The notes: generated from the letters alone by a model not told the origin. A stretch of DNA of 64,000 bases from Collimonas pratensis (GCF_001584185.1 NZ_CP013234.1:4588001-4652000), one strand, 5' to 3'; counted from the first letter of the stretch, positions 9,230 to 19,168 are shown. Translations and numbers: made by a program.

Positions 9230-10345
9230 TTATTTGCGCAGTACCTCACCGGCACTGCACAGCAAAGTGGCCGCCACTATATCGTCTTCACGATTAATCA
9301 CAAGCCCGCCTTCAGCGTTGATGATCAGTTTGAGGAAGTCCAGCAAGTTGCGCGCATACAGGGCCGAAGCATCGGCCGCCACCAGCGCCGCCAGGTTGCC
9401 CTCGCCGATGATGTGGACACCGTGCTTGATGACAGTCTTGCCGCTTTCCGACAAGGGGCAGTTGCCGCCCTGGTCGACCGCCATGTCAAGGATCACCGAG
9501 CCCGGCTTCATCGCCTTGACGGTCTCCTCGCTGATCAATACCGGCGCCTTGCGGCCAGGGATCAGCGCGGTGGTGATGATGATGTCGGCCTGCTTGGCGC
9601 GCTCGTGCACCAGTTCTGCCTGGCGCCGCATCCAGTCGGCCGGCATCGGCCGCGCATAGCCGCCGACGCCCTGGGCGATTTCTCTTTCTTCATCGGTGAT
9701 GAAGGGCACGTCCAGGAATTTGGCGCCGAGCGACTCGATCTGCTCTTTTACAGCGGGCCGGACATCGGAAGCTTCGATCACCGCGCCCAGCCGCTTGGCG
9801 GTGGCGATCGCCTGCAAGCCGGCGACGCCGGCGCCCATGATCAGCATGCGCGCCGCCTTGACGGTGCCGGCAGCAGTCATCAGCATCGGCATGAAGCGCT
9901 GGTAGGTATTGGCCGCCATCAGCACCGCCTTATAGCCGGCGATGTTGGCTTGCGACGACAGCACGTCCATCGACTGCGCGCGCGAAGTACGCGGCGCCGC
10001 TTCCAATGAAAACGCGGTCAGGCCATGGCTTGCCATAACAGCAATATTGTCGGCATCAAAAGGGTTCAGCATGCCGACCACCACCGTGCCGCTTTTCAGC
10101 AAGGGCAGTTCGTCGGCGCTGGGAGCGCGCACTTTCAGCACGGTTTCCATGCCGAAGGCGGCGGCAGCGCTCACCACTTCAGCGCCGGCGGCGGCGTAAG
10201 CCTCATCCGTGATGCTGGAAGAAATGCCTGCGCCGGACTGCACCAGGACCTGGTGTTTGGCCGCTACCAGCTTCTTTACCGTCTCTGGAGTCGCGGCTAC
10301 CCGGGTTTCTCCGGGCCGCGACTCGGCAGGGATGCCGATTTTCAT
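9230..10345 (-). CDS. pntAa: NAD(P) transhydrogenase subunit alpha part 1 (NAD-binding domain I)
   Basis: The 371-residue soluble domain binds NAD(H) on the cytosolic side of the transhydrogenase. It begins MKIGIPAESRPGETRVAATP, typical of the AlaDH/PNT N-terminal domain. It also has the Rossmann motif LIMGAGVAGLQAIATAKRLGA and the VDQGGNCPLSE segment. A good ribosome site, GGAGAAG, precedes the ATG at 10345. It is the first gene of the operon that continues with panD, pntAb and pntB. Splitting of the alpha subunit in two is common outside enterobacteria. Confidence 0.96.
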   Translation of the reverse strand: MKIGIPAESRPGETRVAATPETVKKLVAAKHQVLVQSGAGISSSITDEAYAAAGAEVVSAAAAFGMETVLKVRAPSADELPLLKSGTVVVGMLNPFDADNIAVMASHGLTAFSLEAAPRTSRAQSMDVLSSQANIAGYKAVLMAANTYQRFMPMLMTAAGTVKAARMLIMGAGVAGLQAIATAKRLGAVIEASDVRPAVKEQIESLGAKFLDVPFITDEEREIAQGVGGYARPMPADWMRRQAELVHERAKQADIIITTALIPGRKAPVLISEETVKAMKPGSVILDMAVDQGGNCPLSESGKTVIKHGVHIIGEGNLAALVAADASALYARNLLDFLKLIINAEGGLVINREDDIVAATLLCSAGEVLRK

Positions 10346-10650
10346 GTACTTCTCCCACTATGTTAAGAATTCTGTCGATTTGTCGGAGATTTGCCTCGGC
10401 AATCCCCGCAAACAGGCCGGGAACAGGGCAAGACTGTCCCGCAATGAGCTGCATGGAATATTACACGGAAAAATTGCGGCCAAACAACCTGAGTCTTGAT
10501 GTAGGTTATTTATCCTAAAATTAGCTGCATTGTTGCAACTATGGCTAGTGTCCTGTCCGCCGGCCGCATCGGGCTATCTACTGCACTCCTGACGTACTTT
10601 TCATCGAAAAGCGGCAGGCAAGTTAAAATATCGGATTAACCGAGGAATTT
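10346..10650. other. Intergenic region between divergent pntAa and nudJ
   Basis: This 305-bp stretch has no supported gene. It holds the pntAa promoter on one side and the nudJ promoter on the other. The segment 10498-10540 is AT-rich, with TTATTTATCCTAAAATTAG. A Shine-Dalgarno GAGGA lies 6 nt before the nudJ start. No clear dyad or RNA element was recognised. Confidence 0.5.
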
Positions 10651-11142
10651 ATGACTGACGTTTGGAAACCCTCCGTCACGGTCGCAGCGATCATAGAGCG
10701 CGACGGCCGCTTCTTGCTGATAGAAGAAGCCACCAGTGACGGTATCCGCATCAACCAGCCAGCCGGCCATCTCGATCCCAACGAGTCGCTGCTGCAGGCG
10801 GTTGCGCGCGAGACGCTGGAAGAAACGGCGCACGAATTCACCCCGACCGCGCTGGTCGGCATGTACATGGCGCGTTATGTCTCGGCACGCACCGGCAAAG
10901 CGGTCACTTACTTACGCTTCGCTTTCTGCGGCGATCTGGGCCCCCAGCACGACCAGCCGCTGGATCATGGCATCCTGCGCACCCTGTGGCTGTCGCGTGA
11001 CGAAATGGCGGCCTGCAGCGAACGCCACCGCAGTCCGCAAGTGCTGCAATGCGTGGACGATTACCTGCGCGGCCAGCGCGCGCCCCTGTCCATGCTGAAT
11101 ACCCATCCCAGCGCCTATGGAGTAGAACATGAGCTCTCCTAA
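10651..11142 (+). CDS. nudJ: NUDIX hydrolase, NudJ-like
   Basis: The 163-residue NUDIX protein probably hydrolyses nucleoside tri- or diphosphates or thiamine pyrophosphate, as E. coli NudJ (YmfB) does. The Nudix box lies near residues 48-70: GHLDPNES, then [10 protein letters not shown]; the last positions differ slightly from the consensus. The start is supported by GAGGA 6 nt upstream. It overlaps mnmA by 14 bp, so coupling is likely. The nudJ-mnmA pairing is also found in E. coli, which supports the name. Confidence 0.85.
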   Translation: MTDVWKPSVTVAAIIERDGRFLLIEEATSDGIRINQPAGHLDPNESLLQAVARETLEETAHEFTPTALVGMYMARYVSARTGKAVTYLRFAFCGDLGPQHDQPLDHGILRTLWLSRDEMAACSERHRSPQVLQCVDDYLRGQRAPLSMLNTHPSAYGVEHELS

Positions 11143-12247
11143 GAAGCGGGTAGTGATCGGCATGTCCGGCGGGGTCGACTCTTCGGTCTCGGCCTGGCTG
11201 CTGAAACAGCAAGGCTATGAAGTGATCGGCCTGTTCATGAAGAACTGGGAAGACGACGACGATTCCGAATACTGCTCGACCCGCCAGGACTGGATCGATG
11301 CGGTCAGCGTGGCCGATGTCATCGGCGTCGATATCGAAGCCGTGAATTTTGCCGCCGAATACAAGGACCGGGTATTCGCCGAATTCCTGCGCGAATACCA
11401 GGCCGGCCGCACGCCGAATCCGGACGTGCTCTGCAACGCCGAAATCAAGTTCAAGGCCTTCCTCGACCACGCCATGAAACTCGGCGCCGACCTGATCGCC
11501 ACCGGCCACTACGCCCGCGTGCGGCAAGCCGCTTCCGGCCGCTTCGAGCTGCTCAAAGCAGTCGACGCCAGCAAGGACCAAAGCTATTTCCTGCACCGGC
11601 TGAACCAGTCGCAACTGTCGCGCACCCTGTTCCCGCTGGGCGAAATCCAGAAGACCGAAGTGCGCAAGATCGCCGAACAGATCCAGCTGCCGAACGCCAA
11701 GAAAAAGGATTCCACCGGCATCTGCTTCATCGGCGAAAGGCCGTTCCGCGAATTCCTGAACCGCTATTTGTCTTACCAGCCGGGGCCAATGAAAACGCCG
11801 GATGGCGACGTGGTGGGCGAGCATGTCGGCCTGAGTTTTTACACGCTGGGGCAGCGCAAGGGTATCGGCCTGGGCGGCATGAAATCGCACAAGAACGCCG
11901 GCGGCGACAGCGATCCCTGGTATGTGGCGCGCAAGGATGTGGAGAACAACACTTTGTACATCGTGCAGGGCCACGATCATCCGTGGCTGCTGTCGTCGAC
12001 GCTGCAGGCCGGCCAGCTCAGCTGGGTCGCCGGCGATGCGCCGCAAAATGCGCATTTGTCAGGCAAGACGCGTTACCGCCAGGCCGACATGGCTTGCGCC
12101 TTTGACAGCCTGCGAGTCGACGCCGGCGAGAATTTCGCGCTGCGCTTCAGCGATCCGCAATGGGCGGTGACGCCTGGCCAGTCTGCCGTGCTGTACGACG
12201 GCGATGTCTGCCTTGGCGGCGGCATCATCGAGTCTTCCGGCCTATAA
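11129..12247 (+). CDS. mnmA: tRNA-specific 2-thiouridylase MnmA
   Basis: MnmA thiolates U34 in the anticodons of tRNA-Lys, -Glu and -Gln, with sulfur relayed from IscS through Tus proteins. The 372-residue sequence has the PP-loop [15 protein letters not shown] at the N terminus, then the first catalytic cysteine in [24 protein letters not shown] and the second catalytic cysteine in [16 protein letters not shown]. The C-terminal barrel domain is complete. GGAG upstream of the ATG lies inside nudJ. A 12-bp hairpin follows the stop. Confidence 0.97.
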   Translation: MSSPKKRVVIGMSGGVDSSVSAWLLKQQGYEVIGLFMKNWEDDDDSEYCSTRQDWIDAVSVADVIGVDIEAVNFAAEYKDRVFAEFLREYQAGRTPNPDVLCNAEIKFKAFLDHAMKLGADLIATGHYARVRQAASGRFELLKAVDASKDQSYFLHRLNQSQLSRTLFPLGEIQKTEVRKIAEQIQLPNAKKKDSTGICFIGERPFREFLNRYLSYQPGPMKTPDGDVVGEHVGLSFYTLGQRKGIGLGGMKSHKNAGGDSDPWYVARKDVENNTLYIVQGHDHPWLLSSTLQAGQLSWVAGDAPQNAHLSGKTRYRQADMACAFDSLRVDAGENFALRFSDPQWAVTPGQSAVLYDGDVCLGGGIIESSGL

Positions 12248-12261
12248 GGCTGAGCACCATA

Positions 12262-12298
12262 CCGGCTTACGCCTTGCAGGCGTAAGCCGGGTATTTCC
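12262..12298 (+). terminator. Probable terminator of nudJ-mnmA
   Basis: A perfect 12-bp stem (12262-12273 with 12279-12290) with a 5-nt loop starts 15 bp after the mnmA stop. The following sequence GTATTTCC has only three Ts in a row, so it is a weak intrinsic terminator or a Rho-assisted one. Confidence 0.6.
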
Positions 12299-12611
12299 TG
12301 CCTGCCGCGCCGTCCTGGCCGGGCCTCCGTCCAAATTCATCAGAAATTTTTGCCCAAACACACTTTGTCGTGTAATTGCAACAATAAGTTCCCCAATATT
12401 ATTGCCAATTACGGAATAGTAAATTTCCAATAAGACCATTTATTGTTGATAGTGAAGTCTCTACACTTAGCTTCATCGATGGGCGCAACACACAAGCAAC
12501 ACTATTTCAGCAATGCAAGTGCGCCGCTCACCGAGGCAGGACCCGACGGGCAACATAGTTATCGCCTGTTCCGCCGAGCCCGGTGCCATCTATCAATCAC
12601 TGGAGAAAAAC
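12299..12611. other. Upstream region of the DUF4148 gene
   Basis: There is no supported gene in these ~310 bp. The part 12340-12470 is clearly AT-rich compared with the surroundings, which fits a promoter region for the small secreted protein at 12612. No known operator was recognised. Confidence 0.45.
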
Positions 12612-12884
12612 ATGAATGCCAAACAACTTATCGCAGGTCTCGCTATCTTGGCTGCCGCTGGCAGCGCCCTGGCCGATGCCCCATATCCGCCAGAAACCCC
12701 ATTTGTCTCCACCAAATCCCGCGCCGATGTGCAGGCTGAAGTGGCGCAAGCCCAAAAAGACGGCACACTGAACCAGGCCCGCAGCGAATATCCGACGGTT
12801 GCAGCAGCCAGCAAGCCAGTCACCCGTGCTGAAGTCGTGAGCCAGATCAGCAACACCGAGCCATCGGTCTATAACGGCAACTAA
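12612..12884 (+). CDS. DUF4148 small secreted protein
   Basis: This is a 90-residue protein with a signal peptide ending at SALAD (about residue 19-20) and a short mature part with the pattern SRADVQAEVAQAQKDG, typical of DUF4148. Such proteins are abundant in Burkholderiales and their function is unknown. The start at 12612 is chosen because GGAG lies 6-7 nt upstream and the signal peptide begins there; the reading frame is open further upstream but that extension lacks a ribosome site. A strong terminator follows. Confidence 0.85.
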   Translation: MNAKQLIAGLAILAAAGSALADAPYPPETPFVSTKSRADVQAEVAQAQKDGTLNQARSEYPTVAAASKPVTRAEVVSQISNTEPSVYNGN

Positions 12885-12943
12885 GTCGCGACAGCCATTA
12901 GCCACTGATGCGACAGTAACTCCCCCAGGTTTAAAGAGTTAAG

Positions 12944-12971
12944 CAAAACGCCAGCAATGCTGGCGTTTTGC
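12944..12971 (+). terminator. Intrinsic terminator after the DUF4148 gene
   Basis: A 12-bp perfect stem, CAAAACGCCAGC with its complement around an AAT loop, ends in TTTTG. The A-run on the left also allows function in the other direction. Confidence 0.85.
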
Positions 12972-13124
12972 TATTATCCGATCATAGTCCCATGCGCCAT
13001 GCCATAGCGCCGTCGGCAGTGCGCTGATGCAGCAACAGATCGCATTAAAAGATCCGCTTCAAAAGATCCGGTTCAAAAGATCATTACTCAGACCTTTTTT
13101 CTCGTTACATTATTCCGGGTCACC

Positions 13125-14672
13125 ATGCGGTCAACTACCCCCTCCAAGCCTTACCTTCCAAGCAGCCTGCTGACGGCCTGTTCGCTGGCCGTCGTGCTAA
13201 GTGGCTGTGCCGATTTCTCTGGCATAGCTCCGCAATCCAGGCTGGCGGACGGCAGTGCGCTGGCAGCCGGCAGCACACTCAGCAATATCGGCAACGCCGC
13301 ATGGCCGAGCAGCGCCTGGTGGGAAAATTACCGCGATCCGCAACTCAACGCGCTGGTGCAGCAGGCCGTCGCCGACAGTCCCAGCCTGAAAATCGCCCAG
13401 GCCCGCATCCGCCAGGCTTCCTCGCTGGCCGGCGTGGCGCGCGCGGCAACGCTGCCGAAAGTCGGCGTCGAGGCCAGCAGCACACGCGGCCTGTATTCCG
13501 AGGAATACATTTTCCCGCCGCCGCTAGGCGGCAGCTGGAACTGGGACAATGAAATCACCGTCAAGGCCAGCTACGATCTCGACCTCTGGGACAAGGACCG
13601 CAGCGCGCTGGAATCGGCCCTGGATACAGTCCACGTCAGCGCCGCCGAGGCGCGCAGCGCCCAGCTCAACCTGGAAACGGCTGTCGTGCGCGGCTATCTG
13701 CAACTGGCGACCCAGTTCGCGCTACGCGACGTCGCCAGCGCGACGCTGGTGCAACAGACCTCGATCGCCAATATCGCCCAACGCAAGCTGAACGCCGGCC
13801 TCGGCACCCGCCTGGAAGTCAGTCAAGCGGAAACCGCGCTGCCCGACGCCCGTTCCAATATAGAAAAAATCGACGAAAATATTGCCCTGCTGCGCAACCA
13901 GATTGCCGCCCTGAGCGGCAAGGGGCCCGGCAGCGGCGAAACAATCCGGCGGCCAGTCCTGGCCACCGCCCTGATCGCCCCTGCAGATGGCAGCGACAGC
14001 AGTGCACAATTGCCGATCGCTCTGCCCGACAACGTCCCGGCGCACCTGGTCGGGCGCCGCCCGGATGTGATCGCACAACGCTGGCGGGTCGAAGCGATGA
14101 GCAAGAATATCGACGTCGCCAAGGCCGCCTTCTATCCCGATATCAATATCTCCGCCTTCATCGGCTTGCAGGCGCTCGGCTTCACCAATTTCCTGAGCGC
14201 CTCGTCCGGCGTGCGTGGCGCCGGGCCGGCCATTTCGCTGCCGATTTTTGACGGCGGCCGCCTGCGCGCCAACCTCGGCGCCCAGACCGCCGCCCTCGAC
14301 GGCGCCATCGAAAGCTATAACAACACGCTGGTGCAAGCCCTGCAAAGCGTAGCCGACCAGATTATCAAGCTAAAATCGGAACAGCAGCAGCGCGGCCAGT
14401 CGGAACAGGCGCTGGCGCTCTCGAAGAAATCCTACGACCTGGCCAAGCGCGGCTACCAGGCCGGCCTGACCGCCAACATCAACGTCATCCAGACCCAGCT
14501 GGTGCTGCTGCAGCAACAACTGCGGGTGGCGCAAATCCGCGCCGGCTACCTGGATAGCTGGGCGCAGCTGATGCAGGCGCTGGGCGGCGGCCTCGGCGAC
14601 GATTTGCCACAACCCTTGCCGCAGCCCGGCGCCAGCGGTGACGCCATCGCCGCCGGCAACGCTGGTAAATAA
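13125..14672 (+). CDS. Outer-membrane efflux lipoprotein, NodT/OMF family
   Basis: This 515-residue outer-membrane factor forms the TolC-like exit channel for the adjacent pump. A lipoprotein signal with lipobox VLSGC near residue 28 is followed by two outer-membrane-efflux repeats, with the usual alpha-helical barrel periodicity and LVGRRPDVIAQRW in the centre. It is the first gene of a four-gene efflux operon (OMF, FUSC, DUF1656, HlyD) with gaps of 12, 2 and 55 bp. The usual RND pump is absent and is replaced by the FUSC protein. Substrates are likely aromatic or weak organic acids, by analogy with AaeAB. Confidence 0.92.
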   Translation: MRSTTPSKPYLPSSLLTACSLAVVLSGCADFSGIAPQSRLADGSALAAGSTLSNIGNAAWPSSAWWENYRDPQLNALVQQAVADSPSLKIAQARIRQASSLAGVARAATLPKVGVEASSTRGLYSEEYIFPPPLGGSWNWDNEITVKASYDLDLWDKDRSALESALDTVHVSAAEARSAQLNLETAVVRGYLQLATQFALRDVASATLVQQTSIANIAQRKLNAGLGTRLEVSQAETALPDARSNIEKIDENIALLRNQIAALSGKGPGSGETIRRPVLATALIAPADGSDSSAQLPIALPDNVPAHLVGRRPDVIAQRWRVEAMSKNIDVAKAAFYPDINISAFIGLQALGFTNFLSASSGVRGAGPAISLPIFDGGRLRANLGAQTAALDGAIESYNNTLVQALQSVADQIIKLKSEQQQRGQSEQALALSKKSYDLAKRGYQAGLTANINVIQTQLVLLQQQLRVAQIRAGYLDSWAQLMQALGGGLGDDLPQPLPQPGASGDAIAAGNAGK

Positions 14673-14684
14673 GCGGCCACCGTC

Positions 14685-16814
14685 ATGAGCGAAACCGCAA
14701 GCAGCCGCCAGTCCTGGCTGCATCATCTGGCGCAGGCCGGCGTCATCTGGGTGGAAAGCCACGGCCAGGACCTGCTGCATGTCAGCAAGATCTTGCTGGC
14801 AACCTTGCTGGCGCTCGGACTGTCGCTGGTGTTCGACCTCGCCAAGCCCGGCACCGCCATGGTCACCGTCATCATCGTGCTGCAGCCGCGCAGCGGCCTG
14901 GTGCTGGCGAAAGGCTTTTACCGCTTCATCGGCACCTCGGTAGGGGTGGTCGTGTCAATCATCCTGGCCGCCTCGTTTACCCAGCAGCCGATCCTGTTCC
15001 TGGCGGCCGGCGCCTGCTGGCTGGCTTTCTGCACCGCCGGCTCCACCATCTTCCGCAACTTCCAGTCCTACGCCTTCGTGCTGGCCGGCTACACCCTGGT
15101 CATCGTCGGCTTGCCGGCGGCGCTGCAGCCGGCCCAGGCTTTCGACATCGCCATGACGCGCCTGAGCGAGGTGATGCTGGGCCTGCTGTGCGCAGGCGTG
15201 GTCAGCGACGTGCTGTTCCCCCAGCACTTGTCGGACGTCTTGCTGCTGACGGTGCGCAAACGCTTTGCCGACTTCAAGAAATTCATTGCGCTGGACGACA
15301 GCGCCGCTGTTTCGCGGCCGGCGCGCGAACGCCTGGTGCTGCGCTTCATCGGCGAGGTGATTTCGCTGGAAGCGCTGCGCACCTCATCGGTATTTGAAAG
15401 CGCTGCCGGCCATTTGCAAAGCCTGCAGCTGCGCCAGTTGAACAATGCCTTCATGACCGCATCCACCACCTTCCACTCGCTCGACCAGCTGTTCGGCCGC
15501 CTGCAGGCCGGCGGCAAGCGCAGCACGCTGGACGCCTTGATGATGGAATACCGGGCGATTGCGCGAGCCCTCTCCAGCGAGGACCGGACGCAGCTGAAGC
15601 AGGTCCGCAACGGCATTCCCGGGCGCCTGGCTGCCCTGCGCCGCGGCTTGGCCGCCAGCAGCCTCGACAGCGACGGCAGCCACCTGCTGGATTTCGATTC
15701 GGCCACCGAACTGCTGGCCAGGTTCGCCGATGAACTGGTGATCTACGCCAGGATCCATGCGGTCGTGATCCAGGCCGAGATGCACATGGCGGACGACGTC
15801 CAGCTGCCCGCGCATTATGTGGCGCGCACCGATCCGACCCTGATCGTCACCTCGGCGCTGCGGGCGGCAATCGGCTTCATCCTTTCTGCCTGGTTCTGGA
15901 TCCAGACCGGCTGGGTTTCCGGCACCGATGCGGTGGTGATGGCGACCGTGGTCAGCGCCCTGTTTGCGGCAGCGCCATCGCCCATCAAAGTGGTGCGTCA
16001 GTTCATGATAGGCGGCGCGCTGGGCGGCTTTTTCGGCTTCCTGTCGGCCTACTATCTGCAAGCGCAGGCCGAGAATTTCACCATGCTGTGCATCGCGCTG
16101 GCGCCCTTCATCCTGATCGGCGCCTGGCTCACCACCACCAGGAAATATGCGGGCATCGGCACTGGCATCCTGCTGTTTTTCTTTTCCTACGCCAGCATCG
16201 GCAGCAACTACCAGTTCGACATGCTGGAACTGCTCAACGGCATGGCCGGCGGCCTGTTCGGCGTCGCCATCGCTTCCGTGATGTACCAGATCATCGACCC
16301 ATCCGACAGCCGCTGGATCAAGCGCCGCCTGGCGCGCGCCCTGCGCAACCAGGTGGTGGAAGCCTGCGGCCGGCCGCTGCCGGGGCTGGCCGGACGCTTT
16401 GAAAGCGGCACCCGCGATCTGCTGTCGCGTTTTGCGATCACGCACTCGCTGGATAACGAAGACGACCGCGCCATCATGACCTGGCTCTTGTCGGTGCTGG
16501 AAATCGGCCGCGCCGTGATCCAGCTGCGGCAGGAGACCTTGAGCATAGCCGAGCCGCAAGTGCACGCCAGGATCGACGACGCCATACGCAGCATCGCCCG
16601 TCTGTTTGCGCGTCCCAGCCAGGGCCGCCTGCGGCTGGCGCTGGATGGCGTGCTGGCGGCAATCGCCGTATGCGGCGACATGCCGGCGGTGCTGGCCAAC
16701 CTGCACCTGATGCGCGGCGCCATGCTGGAGCGCGTCACCGTGCTGACGCCGGCCGCAACCACGGCGCCGCCGTCGCCCCTCAATCCAGCTACCAACACTA
16801 CTACCGGGAAGTGA
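14685..16814 (+). CDS. FUSC-family inner-membrane exporter (AaeB-like)
   Basis: A 709-residue protein with two sets of about five to six hydrophobic helices (residues about 25-165 and 385-535), each followed by a cytosolic segment, as in the fusaric-acid resistance/AaeB family. AaeB exports p-hydroxybenzoate in E. coli with AaeA. The operon partners (outer-membrane factor before; DUF1656 and HlyD after) make a complete tripartite exporter. Substrate specificity cannot be inferred. No regulator (LysR type in aae) is adjacent. Confidence 0.9.
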   Translation: MSETASSRQSWLHHLAQAGVIWVESHGQDLLHVSKILLATLLALGLSLVFDLAKPGTAMVTVIIVLQPRSGLVLAKGFYRFIGTSVGVVVSIILAASFTQQPILFLAAGACWLAFCTAGSTIFRNFQSYAFVLAGYTLVIVGLPAALQPAQAFDIAMTRLSEVMLGLLCAGVVSDVLFPQHLSDVLLLTVRKRFADFKKFIALDDSAAVSRPARERLVLRFIGEVISLEALRTSSVFESAAGHLQSLQLRQLNNAFMTASTTFHSLDQLFGRLQAGGKRSTLDALMMEYRAIARALSSEDRTQLKQVRNGIPGRLAALRRGLAASSLDSDGSHLLDFDSATELLARFADELVIYARIHAVVIQAEMHMADDVQLPAHYVARTDPTLIVTSALRAAIGFILSAWFWIQTGWVSGTDAVVMATVVSALFAAAPSPIKVVRQFMIGGALGGFFGFLSAYYLQAQAENFTMLCIALAPFILIGAWLTTTRKYAGIGTGILLFFFSYASIGSNYQFDMLELLNGMAGGLFGVAIASVMYQIIDPSDSRWIKRRLARALRNQVVEACGRPLPGLAGRFESGTRDLLSRFAITHSLDNEDDRAIMTWLLSVLEIGRAVIQLRQETLSIAEPQVHARIDDAIRSIARLFARPSQGRLRLALDGVLAAIAVCGDMPAVLANLHLMRGAMLERVTVLTPAATTAPPSPLNPATNTTTGK

Positions 16815-16816
16815 CC

Positions 16817-17020
16817 ATGCCGCGCGAAATCGCCCTCTTCGATGCCCTCATCCCGACCTTGCTGCTGGTCTTCATCGCCTGCCTGTTCCTGCAGATGGCG
16901 GTCGACTGGCTGTTTACCCGCCTCGGGCTGTACCGCTATGTCTGGCACCCGAGCCTGTTCCGCATCGCCCTGTTCTTTTGTATTTTCGGCGGCGCCGGAT
17001 TGCTACTTCACGTGGTGTAG
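16817..17020 (+). CDS. DUF1656 small membrane protein (AaeX-like)
   Basis: This 67-residue protein has two membrane helices (about residues 8-30 and 44-65) joined by the short motif YRYVWHPSLF, as in AaeX and other DUF1656 proteins. The start is set at 16817, 2 nt after the FUSC stop; the frame is open further upstream inside the FUSC gene. These proteins nearly always sit between a FUSC pump and an HlyD adaptor. Their exact role is unknown. Confidence 0.9.
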   Translation: MPREIALFDALIPTLLLVFIACLFLQMAVDWLFTRLGLYRYVWHPSLFRIALFFCIFGGAGLLLHVV

Positions 17021-17075
17021 TACGTCGTGCAATACGTTATTCAATTCGCTGTGAAAAATTTGTTCTAAGGTCGCC

Positions 17076-17975
17076 ATGAAATCATCCACCATCTTGAAAA
17101 CCCTGCTGCAGGTCATCATCACCCTGCTAGTGGTCCTGGCCGCCGTCTTGCTGGCGCGCGCACTGTGGGAGCGCTACATGAACACGCCCTGGACCCGCGA
17201 CGGCCGGGTGCGAGCCGACGTCATCAGCGTCGCCGCCGACGTGTCCGGCATCGTGGTGGCAGTGCCGGTGGCCGACAACGGCTACGTGCACAAAGGCGAC
17301 CTGCTGATGAAAATCGATCCGGCGCGCTACACGCTGGCGCTGGCGCAGGCCGAAGCGCTGGTGACCGAACGCCGCGTCGGCCTCACCACCAAGCAGCGCG
17401 ACGCCGAGCGCCGCGCCAAGCTGGACGGCGACGTCATTTCCAATGAGAACCGGGAAAATTCCAGCGCCGACGCTTCCGCGGCCCAGGCCTCCTACCAGGC
17501 CGCCCTGGCGGCGCGCGACAGCGCCAAGCTGAATCTGGAACGCACCGAAGTGCGCGCCACGGTGGACGGCTGGATCACCAACCTGAACGTGCACGCCGGC
17601 GATTTCGCCCAGGCCGGTTCGCCCAAGCTGGCAGTGATCGATGCCAATTCCTTCTGGGTCTACGGCTACTTTGAAGAAAACAAGCTGCCGCTGATGAAAG
17701 TCGGCGACGCCGTCGACATGCGCCTGCTCGGCAGCGAGCAGCTCATCAACGGCCACATCGACAGCATCTCGCGCGGCATCACCGACCGCGACAACGCGCT
17801 CGGCACTTACGGCCTGGCCAATGTCAACCCGAGCTTCAACTGGGTGCGGCTGGCGCAGCGGGTACCGGTACGCATCCATATCGACAAGGTGCCGGATGGA
17901 ATCACGCTGGCGGCCGGTATGACTTGCACCGTCATCGTCAAGCCGGGGCAGCGCCCGGTAGCGGCTGCGAAATAA
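17076..17975 (+). CDS. HlyD-family periplasmic adaptor (AaeA/EmrA-like)
   Basis: This 299-residue membrane-fusion protein has one N-terminal membrane helix (residues about 8-30), a biotinyl-lipoyl-like half (VADNGYVHKGDLLMKID), a short alpha-hairpin, and a second lipoyl half followed by beta-barrel (GDFAQAGSPKLAVID, SFWVYGYFEENKLP). It would connect the FUSC pump with the outer-membrane factor. AAGG lies 7 nt before the ATG. It closes the efflux operon. Confidence 0.92.
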   Translation: MKSSTILKTLLQVIITLLVVLAAVLLARALWERYMNTPWTRDGRVRADVISVAADVSGIVVAVPVADNGYVHKGDLLMKIDPARYTLALAQAEALVTERRVGLTTKQRDAERRAKLDGDVISNENRENSSADASAAQASYQAALAARDSAKLNLERTEVRATVDGWITNLNVHAGDFAQAGSPKLAVIDANSFWVYGYFEENKLPLMKVGDAVDMRLLGSEQLINGHIDSISRGITDRDNALGTYGLANVNPSFNWVRLAQRVPVRIHIDKVPDGITLAAGMTCTVIVKPGQRPVAAAK

Positions 17976-17980
17976 AAAAA

Positions 17981-18007
17981 CGGGTTTGGACTGACCCGGG
18001 CCTTTTT
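17981..18007. terminator. Possible terminator between convergent efflux and SDR genes
   Basis: CGGGT at 17981 pairs with ACCCG at 17994-17998; a T-run follows and an A-run precedes. The stem is only 5 bp, so support is moderate. Confidence 0.45.
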
Positions 18008-18908
18008 AATCCAATTTCATATCGTTCCTGATCCAGTCCAGCACCGATGTGTGCTGCGGCTGCCACCCCAGTTCCCGGAGCGCCTTGGCCGCCGACACCC
18101 GGCTGTTCGAGCCGAACGAATACACCGCGTGGCCAAAACCCCAGGCATCGATGGCGTCCTGCACCGGCCAGGATTGCGCCGGCCCCAGAGCCAAACGCTC
18201 AGCAATGGCGCCGACGATCTCGGCATACGAGGCCTGGCCGTTCTCGACAAAATAGAAAGAACCGGCGGGCGCCGTTTTCAATGCCAGCAGGTACAACTCC
18301 GCCACATCTTCGATATGCACATTGGACCAGGCGTTGAGGCCCTTGCCGACATAGCGCGCGATGCCGCTGCTGCGCGCCTGCGCCACCAGCGGTGGAATCT
18401 GCACACTGTCGCGCTTCAGGCCGAGGCCGTTACCGTAGATCATGGTGTTGCACAGGATGACGGAACGCACATCGCGTTGCGCGGCGTCGCGTATCAGCTT
18501 GTCGAGCGCAGCGCGCGCGGCCTTCTCCGGCGCCGGCGTGAACGGCGTGTCTTCGTCGAATATCTGTTCCGATAACCAGTCGCCGCGGGCGTCGTCGCCG
18601 ATCACGCTGGAACCGCTGGTATGGATGAATACCTTGCCGGAACCGGCCAGCGCATCCAGCAAGGTCTGTACCGCAAACAGATTATCCGAACTGGCGGCAT
18701 TGATCACCGCATCCGCCTGCTTCGCCTCACGGCTGAGGATCTCGCCGTCGGCCAGCGTTCCCAGCACCGGCTCCACGCCCAGCGCCTTCACGCGTTCGGC
18801 TTGCTCCTGCGTCCGCACCAGCCCGCGCACCTGATAGCCCTCCTGCATGAAACGGGCGGCGACTGAACCGCCGATGAATCCGCTTGCGCCAGTGATAAAT
18901 ACCTGCAT
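18006..18908 (-). CDS. NAD-dependent epimerase/dehydratase (extended SDR)
   Basis: A 300-residue extended short-chain dehydrogenase. The NAD-binding motif ITGASGFIGGSVAARF is at the N terminus, and a serine-rich active-site strand IHTSGSSVIGD follows. The canonical YxxxK is not obvious; the MIYGNG stretch holds the likely tyrosine. It resembles YwnB/YeeZ-like or atypical SDRs rather than sugar-nucleotide epimerases. AAGGAAAG stands 5 nt before the ATG. It is a single gene, convergent with the efflux operon and divergent from the SulP transporter. Confidence 0.8.
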   Translation of the reverse strand: MQVFITGASGFIGGSVAARFMQEGYQVRGLVRTQEQAERVKALGVEPVLGTLADGEILSREAKQADAVINAASSDNLFAVQTLLDALAGSGKVFIHTSGSSVIGDDARGDWLSEQIFDEDTPFTPAPEKAARAALDKLIRDAAQRDVRSVILCNTMIYGNGLGLKRDSVQIPPLVAQARSSGIARYVGKGLNAWSNVHIEDVAELYLLALKTAPAGSFYFVENGQASYAEIVGAIAERLALGPAQSWPVQDAIDAWGFGHAVYSFGSNSRVSAAKALRELGWQPQHTSVLDWIRNDMKLD

Positions 18909-19168
18909 GTTCTTTCCTTGTCTGATTGATTTCTGAATGATGTCTGGACGATGCCTGGGCGGCCGTCGATACAGACACTATGCACGTATTGTTTATTGAG
19001 AAAAATGGGTATATCGACAAATGATATTTGACTTAGAATCAACAACGTTTGACGCTTACCGATGGTCGCACTTGCGGAGATGCAGCTTATTTGCAGCTAG
19101 TTGCAGCTTCGCATTGTTGCGAAAACAGCATAAAATCAAAAAATACACATCCACCTTCAGGGAGGCGC

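Noticed and set aside
15384..16706. 440-codon minus-strand frame opposite the FUSC gene
   Set aside because: Shadow frame; the plus strand has the conserved FUSC membrane topology and operon context.
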